Positions 17,129 through 24,729 of a DNA stretch of 64,000 bases are shown here, piece after piece (within the stretch, counting starts at the first letter, position 1; each line of letters starts with the position of its first letter). A program made the position numbers and the translations under genes. The stretch lies in contig JBBIGQ010000004.1 of NCBI GenBank assembly GCA_037447455.1, positions 62,001-126,000 of the forward strand, in the 5' to 3' direction. Source of the DNA: BPGX01 sp037447455 (GTDB lineage Bacteria > Bacteroidota > Bacteroidia > B-17B0 > Aurantibacillaceae). The notes beneath the pieces are model-generated. The model saw nothing but the letters and a program-made list of their open reading frames with translations, had not been told where the DNA came from and searched no databases.

Positions 17129-18013
17129 GTGAAAAATCTCATTGAAACCTTTCTCACTAAATTAAAGTTCCAGAAAAATTTTTCTGAACATACCGTAATT
17201 GCTTACAAAAACGATCTGATGCACTTTTATTCACTTTATTCCCATAAAACGCCCGAAAACATTACAAAAGAAGATATTCGTAATTATCTTATCTACTTAA
17301 ACGAACAAAAATTTCAAACTAAAACCATCCATAGAAAAATTTCATCTTTACGCTCATTCTTTAAATTTTTAATAAAAGAAAATATCTGTTTTCACAACCC
17401 TTGTACTCATATCATCTTACCCAAACAAAAAAAAACTATTCCTAAATTTTTAAATGCGGAATCTTTAAACGTTTATTTTGAAAATCATTCTGATCCACAA
17501 AATTTTGAAACATTAAGAAATCAACTCATCATTGATGTTTTATACCAAACAGGTATTCGCAGAAGCGAACTCACACAATTAAAATGGAAAAATGTTGACC
17601 TGAATAATCTACAAATAAAAGTACTTGGAAAACGCAATAAAGAACGAATCATCCCTTTTTCTCTAAAACTAAAACACAATTTTGAAACCTATTATACTTT
17701 CTTACAAAATAATAACTTAATGACCGAACACATCTGGATTGATGAAAAATCACAACCCTTGAGCAGTTTTCAAATTTACTATATTGTCAAAAAAGAACTC
17801 TCAAAAATTACAACCCAACCCGAAAAATATCCACATATTTTACGACACACCTTTGCCACTCATTTACTCAACAATGGTGCAGACATTAACGTAGTCAAAG
17901 AATTATTGGGACATTCCAATCTCAAAGCCACAGAAATTTATACCCACTCAAACATTGAACAACTCAAAAAAATATACCAACAAGCCCACCCACACTCGGG
18001 CAAAAACAACTAA
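17129..18013 (+). CDS. xerC: Tyrosine recombinase, XerC/XerD type
   Basis: A 294-residue site-specific recombinase. An N-terminal SAM-like DNA-binding domain (FSEHTVIAYKNDLMHF, IHRKISSLRSFFKF) precedes the catalytic domain with all active-site residues: Arg144 (TGIRRSEL), the beta-hairpin Lys (VLGKRNKERIIP), His236 and Arg239 (HILRHTFATHLL), His262 (LLGHSNLKATEIYTH) and Tyr271. Length and full conservation fit the housekeeping Xer proteins that resolve chromosome dimers rather than a phage integrase, and no attachment site or phage gene is nearby. The start is GTG 17129; TTG 17114 would lie inside the promoter. It is followed by hpf. XerC versus XerD cannot be decided here. Confidence 0.85.
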   Translation: MKNLIETFLTKLKFQKNFSEHTVIAYKNDLMHFYSLYSHKTPENITKEDIRNYLIYLNEQKFQTKTIHRKISSLRSFFKFLIKENICFHNPCTHIILPKQKKTIPKFLNAESLNVYFENHSDPQNFETLRNQLIIDVLYQTGIRRSELTQLKWKNVDLNNLQIKVLGKRNKERIIPFSLKLKHNFETYYTFLQNNNLMTEHIWIDEKSQPLSSFQIYYIVKKELSKITTQPEKYPHILRHTFATHLLNNGADINVVKELLGHSNLKATEIYTHSNIEQLKKIYQQAHPHSGKNN

Positions 18014-18039
18014 TCTACTAACCCTCAAAATCTACCATT

Positions 18040-18321
18040 ATGACTACTAAAATTCAATCTGTACACTTTGACGCAGACAAAAAATTAGTTCAATTTATTG
18101 AAGAAAAAGTAAATAAACTAACTCGCTTTCACTCAGGCATCATCCACAGCGATGTGATCCTAAAATTAGAAAATGCATCAGACACTGCAAATAAAATTGC
18201 TGAAATAAAATTACATACAAATAACGGCGACTTATTCGCTAAAAAACAAGAAAAATCTTTTGAAGCCGCAGTTGACAGGGCTTTAGAAGCCATCAAAAAA
18301 CAAATTGAAAAAATGAAATAA
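18040..18321 (+). CDS. hpf: Ribosome hibernation promoting factor (short HPF/RaiA type)
   Basis: A 93-residue protein with the beta-alpha-beta-beta-beta-alpha pattern of the S30AE fold: KIQSVHFDADKKLVQFIEEKVNKL, then SDVILKLENAS, AEIKLHTNNGDLFAKKQ and FEAAVDRALEAIKKQIEKMK. These proteins bind the 30S decoding region and keep ribosomes inactive in stationary phase. It is the short form without the dimerisation domain of long HPF. It lies 26 bases after the xerC-like gene on the same strand and is probably read from the same promoter. Confidence 0.88.
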   Translation: MTTKIQSVHFDADKKLVQFIEEKVNKLTRFHSGIIHSDVILKLENASDTANKIAEIKLHTNNGDLFAKKQEKSFEAAVDRALEAIKKQIEKMK

Positions 18322-18445
18322 TTGTTTCAATAAAGCATACCTAACCTAAGATTGATTTTATATTAAGTTTTTCATTTTTTACGTTTGTTTATCAAGTTTT
18401 TAATTTAATTTGCTGCTCTTTTTGAACGGAAGGTATTATTTTTAA

Positions 18446-18772
18446 ATGAACCAAAATAGAATACAACAACTCCTTGCCTTGCTCCAAGAAGACCCTGATG
18501 ATGCTTTTCTAAATTACGCATTGGGATTGGAATACCTTGCTGAAAACAATTTACATCAGGCACAACAATTTTTTGAAAAATCTCTCTCTCTTAATCCTCA
18601 CTACATTCCTGCTTACTATCAGTTAGGTATACTCTTTTACAATCTTAATCAATCAGAAAAATCACTCCATTATCTCAAAAAAGGGCTGAGAATAGCCAAA
18701 CAAAAACAACAACTTAAAGACATTACAGAATTCCAATCTACCATCACTAACATTGAAAACGATTTATTATGA
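18446..18772 (+). CDS. Small TPR-repeat protein
   Basis: A 108-residue cytoplasmic protein, no signal peptide. It is little more than two to three tetratricopeptide repeats: DAFLNYALGLEYLAENNLHQ, then AQQFFEKSLSLNPHYIPAYY, QLGILFYNLNQSEKSLHYL. TPRs bind other proteins, and the partner is unknown. The stop overlaps the next ATG by 4 bases (ATGA, 18769-18772), which couples it to the decayed MarC frame. A very similar small TPR gene is common in this phylum. It follows hpf by 124 bases with no gene between. Confidence 0.75.
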   Translation: MNQNRIQQLLALLQEDPDDAFLNYALGLEYLAENNLHQAQQFFEKSLSLNPHYIPAYYQLGILFYNLNQSEKSLHYLKKGLRIAKQKQQLKDITEFQSTITNIENDLL

Positions 18773-19011
18773 ACAATCAATGGTATTTTGACATTGTAGA
18801 AATATTTAAAGTAACTACTATTCTCTTTGCTGTTATTGACATCATCGGCTCTATTCCTGTTATCATTTCCATCCGACAAAGAGTCGGCGAGATTAATCCA
18901 TACAAAGCATCAATGGTTTCAATGGACATTTTACACAATCTGTATCGTATTGAAAAATTATTAGACATCAGCGGCATTGGCTATCAAATTATTCAGAAAA
19001 TACACAGGTCT
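18769..19011 (+). pseudogene. MarC-family membrane protein remnant (internal deletion)
   Basis: The frame starts like a MarC inner-membrane protein (IVEIFKVTTILFAVIDIIGS, IPVIISIRQRVGEINPYKA). After about residue 47 it jumps to a segment resembling the C-terminal end of such proteins (YRIEKLLDISGIGYQIIQKI). MarC proteins have about 190-200 residues and six membrane segments. Here only about 80 codons remain, so roughly 110 central residues, plus the last helix, appear to be missing. The frame then runs without a stop into the DUF486 start. The identification of the second half rests on a short match. It is in an ATGA overlap with the TPR gene. Confidence 0.55.
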
Positions 19012-19384
19012 ATGAAAGGTCTGTATACCATTATTTTGCTTTTATTTTCAAACACTTTTATGACATTGGCTTGGTATGGTCACTTACGATTCAAAGATCT
19101 TCCTTTCTTTTCTCAAAAATATCGGATTATTAGGCACCATCTTCATCAGCTGGGGGATTGCTTTGTTTGAGTATATGCTAATGGTTCCTGCCAATAAAAT
19201 AGGAAGTAAAGTAAACGGTGGCCCTTTTGATATGTGGCAACTAAAAATTATTCAGGAAACCATCTCCATCATTGTATTTATTGTGTTTACTCTGATTTTC
19301 TTCAAAACCAATCAATTACCACTTAATCACATCATCAGTTTTTTATTTCTCATCGCCGCCGTGTTTTTCTTTTTCAGAAAATAA
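19012..19384 (+). pseudogene. DUF486 small membrane protein, frameshifted
   Basis: Two overlapping frames join into one 123-residue DUF486 protein with four membrane helices. Frame one starts at ATG 19012 (MKGLYTIILLLFSNTFMTLA, WYGHLRFKDLPFFS). The second frame continues KNIGLLGTIFISWGIALFEY, then MLMVPANKIGS, GGPFDMWQLKIIQE. The join needs one base removed at about 19114 (TCTCAAAAAT). The conserved FEYxxxVPANxIG motif lies after the break, so a truncated product would lack it. Either a real indel or a sequencing error in an AT-rich stretch. The stop abuts, with no gap, the stop of the converging gene on the other strand. Confidence 0.7.
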
Positions 19385-19915
19385 TTAGTACCTCAAAAAG
19401 CCCTCTATTTGTTGAATAATTGCATCTTTTTGTTCCTGCGTTTTAGGTTCTTTTTCGCCCCATACTTCTTCCACTCTTGAAATTGGTAATTTATTGTAAA
19501 ACACATTCATCCTTAAATACTGAAGCACCATGGCGAGATGATCTATACCCCGCAAGTTCCCTGCCCTACCCGATGCAACACCTGTCAAACAAACTTTTTT
19601 ATAGTAAAAATAACTCGGATGAATAGCATCAATAAACAATTTGGAAATACCTGCATAACTGCCATTATATTCTGGCACTATCCAAAAAAATTTATCGGAA
19701 CGAGCAATATAATTCTGAATATACTCTTCAAACTTTTGTGTACGTTTTCCATACACCTCTTCAAATGCTATATCTTTTGGCAAATCACTAAAGTCCGCTA
19801 ATACAACACTTCCACCACTATATTTTTGACGCACATAATCAAAATAGAATTGTGCAACCTTAAATGTATAACTATCCTCTCTATTAGTACCACTGATAAT
19901 CGTGATATTGGACAT
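19385..19915 (-). CDS. NADPH-dependent FMN reductase family protein
   Basis: A 176-residue flavodoxin-fold protein. The N-terminal ITIISGTNREDSYTFKVA is the phosphate-binding loop for FMN, PEYNGSYAGISKLFIDAI is the family signature, and TGVASGRAGNLRGIDHL follows. The family reduces FMN, quinones or azo compounds with NADPH. The precise substrate cannot be read. The gene runs against the DUF486 gene, and the two stop codons touch at 19384/19385, so no terminator can fit between them. No -7 box of the usual form is seen upstream. Confidence 0.85.
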   Translation of the reverse strand: MSNITIISGTNREDSYTFKVAQFYFDYVRQKYSGGSVVLADFSDLPKDIAFEEVYGKRTQKFEEYIQNYIARSDKFFWIVPEYNGSYAGISKLFIDAIHPSYFYYKKVCLTGVASGRAGNLRGIDHLAMVLQYLRMNVFYNKLPISRVEEVWGEKEPKTQEQKDAIIQQIEGFLRY

Positions 19916-19965
19916 AAATTAAAATTTTGTGGATAAAATATCCTTCAGGTTAATAATAACTCCAT

Positions 19966-19973
19966 TAAATTTG
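19966..19973 (+). promoter_or_regulatory. -7 promoter box before the UPF0173 gene
   Basis: TAAATTTG matches TAnnTTTG, 26 bases before ATG 20000. The bases AAATTTGCA are repeated directly 12 bases downstream. Confidence 0.45.
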
Positions 19974-19999
19974 CAGGCAAATTTGCAAAAATTACTACT

Positions 20000-20680
20000 A
20001 TGCGAATCACTTATTACGGACATTCATGCTTTTTAGTGGAAGTTAATAACAAAAAAATCTTATTTGATCCTTTTATTTCGCCAAATCCTCTTGCCAAACA
20101 CATTGATGTAAATTCAATTACTACTGATTACATTTTATTAAGCCACGCCCACGAAGATCACATTGCCGATGCTTTGTCTATTGCTAAAAGAACAAATGCC
20201 AAAATCATCAGTAACTGGGAAATTTGCATGTGGACCAATAAAAATGGCATTTCCAACTTTCATCCTATGAACATTGGCGGAAAAATTAAACTAGACTTTG
20301 GCAATGTCAAAATTGTCAATGCCATTCACAGCAGCAGTTTTCCCGATGGTACTTACGGCGGCAATCCTATGGGATTTGTCATTGAAACTTCGGATAAAAA
20401 CTTCTACTACGCAGGCGATACCGCTCTTACAGAAGACATGAAACTCATCGGCGATTACAGACAAGTGGATTTTTCTATCTTACCCATTGGCGACAACTTT
20501 ACTATGAGCGTAGATAACGCCATCATTGCTACCGATTTTCTGAAATGCAAAAAAGTCATTGGAATGCACTACAATACCTTTGATTTAATTAAAATTGACG
20601 AACAAGAAGCCATGCAAAAATTTTCCAGAGCAGGCAAAGAACTCCTTTTAATTCCTATCGGAAATACCATTGAACTCTAA
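20000..20680 (+). CDS. UPF0173 metal-dependent hydrolase (metallo-beta-lactamase fold)
   Basis: A 226-residue protein with the UPF0173/YtkL layout: ITYYGHSCFLVEVNNKKILF, then DPFISPN, the metal motif LLSHAHEDHIADA (HxHxDH), AIHSSSFPDGTYGGNPMGFV, YYAGDTAL and GMHYNTF. It is a zinc-binding hydrolase of unknown substrate. No signal peptide. It lies 19 bases before parA on the same strand and may share its transcript, although UPF0173 has no known link to chromosome partition. Confidence 0.88.
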   Translation: MRITYYGHSCFLVEVNNKKILFDPFISPNPLAKHIDVNSITTDYILLSHAHEDHIADALSIAKRTNAKIISNWEICMWTNKNGISNFHPMNIGGKIKLDFGNVKIVNAIHSSSFPDGTYGGNPMGFVIETSDKNFYYAGDTALTEDMKLIGDYRQVDFSILPIGDNFTMSVDNAIIATDFLKCKKVIGMHYNTFDLIKIDEQEAMQKFSRAGKELLLIPIGNTIEL

Positions 20681-20699
20681 TTAAAGAACTTTATATTTT

Positions 20700-21509
20700 A
20701 TGGGAAAAATAATTGCTATCGCCAATCAAAAAGGCGGTGTTGGAAAAACCACTACAGCCATTAATCTGGCAGCTTCTCTAGCTGTTTTAGAATACAAAAC
20801 ACTGTTAATGGACGCCGACTCCCAAGCCAATGCAACATCTGGCGTGGGAATAGACCCTAACTCCATTACTGCAGGCCTTTACGAATGCATCATTCAAACC
20901 AAAAACCCCAAAGACGTTATAGTACCAACTGAAACCCCTAATCTCTACCTGTTACCTACAAATGCCGAACTCATTGGTATTGAAATTGAACTCGTGAATT
21001 TGAGCGGACGGGAATACATGATGAAAAAAGCACTGGACAAAATCAAAAACGATTACGACTTTATCATCATAGATTGTACACCCTCACTTGGATTAAGTGT
21101 CATCAATGCGCTTTGTGCGGCAGATAGCGTTATCATTCCTGTTCAATGCGAATACTTTGCTTTAGAAGGAATGGGAAAACTTTTACAGACCATCAAAATC
21201 GTTCAAACGCATCTCAACACTGAACTGGAAATTGAAGGCGTACTCCTTACCATGTATGACTCCCGCACCAGATTAGCCAATCAAGTCGTAGAAGATGTAA
21301 AAACGCACTTTCAGGACATGGTCTTTAATACCATTATTCAACGCAATACAAAATTAGCCGAAGCACCCAGTTTCGGAAAAACCATCATCATGCACGATGC
21401 CACCGGAAAAGGAACTATTAATTATCTTAATTTAGCCCGAGAAATCCTTCAAAGAAACTACCTTACAAGAATTCCTGATAATCAACGACAAATTAAAATG
21501 GAAGAATAA
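20700..21509 (+). CDS. parA: Chromosome partitioning ATPase ParA (Soj)
   Basis: A 269-residue Walker-type ATPase: IIAIANQKGGVGKTTTAINL (deviant Walker A with both lysines), LLMDADSQANAT, DFIIIDCTPSLGLSVINAL (Walker B), and QRNTKLAEAPSFGK near the end. ParA forms ATP-dependent dimers on the nucleoid and drives segregation of ParB-parS complexes. It lacks the N-terminal DNA-binding domain of plasmid ParA, so it is the chromosomal type. parB follows after 26 bases. I did not find a convincing parS palindrome in the window. Confidence 0.96.
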   Translation: MGKIIAIANQKGGVGKTTTAINLAASLAVLEYKTLLMDADSQANATSGVGIDPNSITAGLYECIIQTKNPKDVIVPTETPNLYLLPTNAELIGIEIELVNLSGREYMMKKALDKIKNDYDFIIIDCTPSLGLSVINALCAADSVIIPVQCEYFALEGMGKLLQTIKIVQTHLNTELEIEGVLLTMYDSRTRLANQVVEDVKTHFQDMVFNTIIQRNTKLAEAPSFGKTIIMHDATGKGTINYLNLAREILQRNYLTRIPDNQRQIKMEE

Positions 21510-21535
21510 TTCAAAAATTTTTCAACTCCAATCTT

Positions 21536-22429
21536 ATGAGTAATTCTAAAAAACCTGCCCTCGGAAGAGGATTAAGCGCCTTGCTGGAAAATGCTAAAAC
21601 CGACATTACTACTAAATCTACTGAAAACGCTCCTGTGTTGGGCTCCATCAGTAACATCCCACTTTCATCAATTGAAACTAACCCATTCCAACCCAGAACC
21701 GAATTTGAAGAAGTAGCACTACAAGAACTTGCCCAATCCATCAAAGAACACGGCATTATTCAGCCCATCACCGTTCGCAAATTGAGCTACGATAAATATC
21801 AAATCATCTCTGGAGAAAGACGTTTCCGTGCCGCACAAATGGCAGGGCTAACAGAAATCCCTGCTTACATCAGAGTGGCCAATGACCAGCAAATGCTGGA
21901 AATAGCTCTCATTGAAAACATCCAAAGAGAAGATTTAAATCCTATTGAAATAGCACTTTCTTATCAACGACTTATTGATGAATGTCATCTCACACAAGAA
22001 GAAGTCAGCAAACATGTTGGAAAACAAAGAAGTACCGTAGCCAACTACCTTCGCTTACTCAAACTACCTGCTCCCATCCAAAAAGCGCTTCAAACCAACG
22101 AAATAACAATGGGACACGCCCGTGCCCTTATAAATATTGAAAATGAAGACAAGCAATTAGCCCTGTTTGCTTTGATAATTGAACAAGACCTTTCTGTCAG
22201 AGAAGTGGAAGAACTCGCCAAAGGAGCAAAACTTAATTATAAGCCAAAAGTAAAAAGAGATAAAACGCCTCTATCTATTGAAGAAAAATTAATTTTTGGT
22301 CAACTAAAAGAACGATTTGATAGATTTGTTGAATACAAAAAAAATGCCAAAGGCGGCGGAAAAATAATTCTCAATTTCAACAACGAAGAAGATTTAATCA
22401 TTATCCTGAAAAAATTAGATATTGAATGA
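21536..22429 (+). CDS. parB: Chromosome partitioning protein ParB
   Basis: A 297-residue protein. The N-terminal KKPALGRGLSALLEN is the ParA-stimulating segment of chromosomal ParB. SSIETNPFQPRTEFEEVALQ and YQIISGERRFRAAQMAGL form the CTP-binding N-domain (with GERRFRA). The helix-turn-helix is TQEEVSKHVGKQRSTVANYL, followed by LRLLKLP. The C-terminal about 50 residues would form the dimer domain. It loads at parS and spreads on DNA. It directly follows parA and ends 16 bases before the mqnC ATG. Confidence 0.96.
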   Translation: MSNSKKPALGRGLSALLENAKTDITTKSTENAPVLGSISNIPLSSIETNPFQPRTEFEEVALQELAQSIKEHGIIQPITVRKLSYDKYQIISGERRFRAAQMAGLTEIPAYIRVANDQQMLEIALIENIQREDLNPIEIALSYQRLIDECHLTQEEVSKHVGKQRSTVANYLRLLKLPAPIQKALQTNEITMGHARALINIENEDKQLALFALIIEQDLSVREVEELAKGAKLNYKPKVKRDKTPLSIEEKLIFGQLKERFDRFVEYKKNAKGGGKIILNFNNEEDLIIILKKLDIE

Positions 22430-22445
22430 CTTTGAAAAAAAATTC

Positions 22446-23558
22446 ATGAACTTAAATGATTTGTATAAAAAAGCGCTTAACTTAGAATTTCTCTCACTGG
22501 AAGAAGGATTATTTTTATACCATCATGCACCACTTCCCGATTTGATGCACATTGCTCATACTATTCGCAATATCAAAAAAAAGAATTCGCCATATGTAAC
22601 ATGGATTATTGACAGAAATGTCAACACCACTAATGTTTGCGTAGCCAATTGCAAGTTTTGCAACTTTTATAGAATTCCGGGACATCCCGAAGCATACATC
22701 ACAGATATTGAAACATACAAGAAAAAAATTCAGGAAACCTTTGATCTTGGGGGCGAACAATTATTACTTCAAGGCGGTCATCATCCTGAATTAGGTCTGG
22801 ATTATTATGTCAATTTATTTAAAACATTAAAACAATTATTCCCCAATTTAAAACTTCATGCACTTGGACCACCTGAAATTGTTCACATTGCACAACTAGG
22901 GAATTATTCTTATGAGTACACTTTGACCAAACTTATAGAAGCAGGAATGGACAGCATGCCCGGTCCCGGCGCCGAGATATTGAATGACAGAGTTCGCAGA
23001 ATTATTTCAAAGGGAAAATGCAGTGGAAAAGAATGGCTAGAAGTAATGGATGCTGCACATAAATTAGGTTTAACAACTACTGCCACAATGATGTTTGGGC
23101 ATGTTGAAACCGTTGAAGAACGAATGGAACATTTAATTTTAATTAGAAATGTACAATCTAAAAAACCGGATCATTCCAAAGGTTTTATAGCTTTTATCAC
23201 ATGGCCGTATCAGGATGAAGGAACACTCTTAAATAAAGTGCGAAAGGTCAAAAATCAAGTAACAGCAGACGAATATATTCGGATGATCGCACTTTCCCGG
23301 ATAATGCTTCCAAACATTGAAAACATTCAAGCTTCGTGGCTGACTGTTGGTAAACAAACGGCTCAACTATGTTTGTACGCCGGTGCGAATGATTTTGGCA
23401 GCATTATGATTGAAGAAAATGTAGTCAGTGCTGCTGGGGCAGATTACCATTTTGATGCTACTTCCATTCAAGAAGCCATAAAAGAAGCCGGATTTATTCC
23501 TATGCTACGAAACCAACAATACGAGTTTCGCCAACTACCAGAATTTGCAAATAAATAA
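22446..23558 (+). CDS. mqnC: Cyclic dehypoxanthinyl futalosine synthase MqnC
   Basis: A 370-residue radical SAM enzyme of the futalosine route to menaquinone. The cluster motif is CVANCKFC (Cys65, Cys69, Cys72), in TTNVCVANCKFCNFYR. GGEQLLLQGGHHPELGLDYY, GPGAEILNDRVR and TTTATMMFGHVETVEER are typical of MqnC/MqnE, and ASWLTVGKQTAQL near the C-terminus favours MqnC. I take ATG 22446. TTG 22422 would extend it into parB by 8 bases. The gene shows that the organism makes menaquinone by the futalosine, not the classical, route. Confidence 0.9.
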   Translation: MNLNDLYKKALNLEFLSLEEGLFLYHHAPLPDLMHIAHTIRNIKKKNSPYVTWIIDRNVNTTNVCVANCKFCNFYRIPGHPEAYITDIETYKKKIQETFDLGGEQLLLQGGHHPELGLDYYVNLFKTLKQLFPNLKLHALGPPEIVHIAQLGNYSYEYTLTKLIEAGMDSMPGPGAEILNDRVRRIISKGKCSGKEWLEVMDAAHKLGLTTTATMMFGHVETVEERMEHLILIRNVQSKKPDHSKGFIAFITWPYQDEGTLLNKVRKVKNQVTADEYIRMIALSRIMLPNIENIQASWLTVGKQTAQLCLYAGANDFGSIMIEENVVSAAGADYHFDATSIQEAIKEAGFIPMLRNQQYEFRQLPEFANK

Positions 23559-23639
23559 TACATAAAAACATGATTATTAACACAACTTTATCAAAAGTTT
23601 ATCGTATAAAAATAACAAGAGCACAAAATTAAATAAAAT

Positions 23640-23671
23640 TTTGCAAAAAAGAATTTTATATCCTACTTTTG
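23640..23671 (+). promoter_or_regulatory. Promoter of porP-gldJ: TTTG-N20-TACTTTTG
   Basis: TTTG (23640-23643), 20 bases, TACTTTTG (23664-23671): a full match to the Bacteroidota -33/-7 pair. The start codon 23689 is 17 bases below, which rules out the longer in-frame TTG start. Confidence 0.7.
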
Positions 23672-23688
23672 TAACTCAAATTAAAATT

Positions 23689-24651
23689 ATGGGACTTACT
23701 ACTATAAAAAATTTTTCCTGTGTCTTTTTAATATTCATATTATTTTCAACTGATTTCGTATATTCCCAAGACCCTCAATTTACTCAATTTTACGCTAATC
23801 CATTATACCTCAATCCCGCTTTTGCCGGCACCGCAAGATGCGCACGTATTACATTCAATTACAGAAATCAATGGCCTAATTTAAGTGGTACGTATGTAAC
23901 CTATTCTGCTGGTTATGACCAACACTTTGATGTTTTAGCCGGTGGAATTGGGATATTAGTTTTAACTGATGATCAAGCCAGAGGGACATTGAAAACTGTT
24001 TCAGCTAGCGGGATATATTCTTATCATCTACCTGTGAACAGACATTTTTCTATAAAAATGGGATTACAAGCCACTTACTTCCAAAAACAACTTGATAAAA
24101 CAAAGTTGAACTTCGGCGATATGATTGACCCCAGAAGAGGATTTGTGTGGAACACCATGGAAGCGGTCCCCAATCAAAATAAAAGCAACTTAGATTTTTC
24201 AGCTGGAATTTTAGGGTACAGTAAAAACTATTTTATCGGCGGTGCTGTGCATCATCTAACACAGCCCGATGAGGGCTTATTAGGCGTTGCCAAACTCCCC
24301 ATGAAATTTACCGGACACGCTGGTGCCATTATTAATCTTGAAAAAGGGGGAAATAGCTATATTTCTCCTAATGTATTATTTCAGGCACAGCAAAAATTCC
24401 AACAACTTAATTTAGGGCTATATTATGTGAATGATATGTTTGTTGCAGGTCTTTGGTATAGAAATTCCGATGCGGTCATCGCTTTAATTGGTTTGCAAAA
24501 CAAAAACTTTAAGGTAGGATATAGTTACGATGTTACAGTTTCAAAATTAGCTAGCAACACCGCCGGTTCTCACGAAATATCTTTACAAATTCAATTTGAA
24601 TGTAAACCTAAGAAAAAGAAATACAGAACCATTAGTTGTCCTTCTTTCTAA
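23689..24651 (+). CDS. porP: PorP/SprF-family type IX secretion outer membrane protein
   Basis: A 320-residue protein. The signal peptide ends near DFVYS, then QDPQFTQFYANPLYLNPAFA is the canonical PorP/SprF opening. CARITFNYRNQWPNLSGTYV, GGIGILVLTDDQARGT, IKMGLQATYFQKQLD, LDFSAGILGYSKNYFIGGAV and HHLTQPDEG follow, all hallmarks of the family. It is closer to the reference type than the paralog at 3668-4675. It lies immediately upstream of gldJ, which supports a role in the core type IX secretion/gliding system. Start chosen from the signal peptide and the promoter box. Confidence 0.93.
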   Translation: MGLTTIKNFSCVFLIFILFSTDFVYSQDPQFTQFYANPLYLNPAFAGTARCARITFNYRNQWPNLSGTYVTYSAGYDQHFDVLAGGIGILVLTDDQARGTLKTVSASGIYSYHLPVNRHFSIKMGLQATYFQKQLDKTKLNFGDMIDPRRGFVWNTMEAVPNQNKSNLDFSAGILGYSKNYFIGGAVHHLTQPDEGLLGVAKLPMKFTGHAGAIINLEKGGNSYISPNVLFQAQQKFQQLNLGLYYVNDMFVAGLWYRNSDAVIALIGLQNKNFKVGYSYDVTVSKLASNTAGSHEISLQIQFECKPKKKKYRTISCPSF

Positions 24652-24729
24652 AAAAGATGTAACATTTTTTTACCTGATGCATTATATTATTAAAAATATA
24701 ATTACATTTACCCCAAAATCAATAGAACT

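Noticed and set aside
17129..18013. Tyrosine recombinase as a sign of an integrated element
   Set aside because: Length, full catalytic set and the neighbour hpf fit the housekeeping Xer type. No phage genes, attachment repeats or change in base composition nearby.
20700..22429. Plasmid origin or chromosomal parS site beside parAB
   Set aside because: ParA lacks the plasmid-type N-terminal domain. I found no good palindrome of the TGTTTCACGTGAAACA kind in the window; CACGTG cores at about 3753, 6341 and 34204 have no matching flanks.
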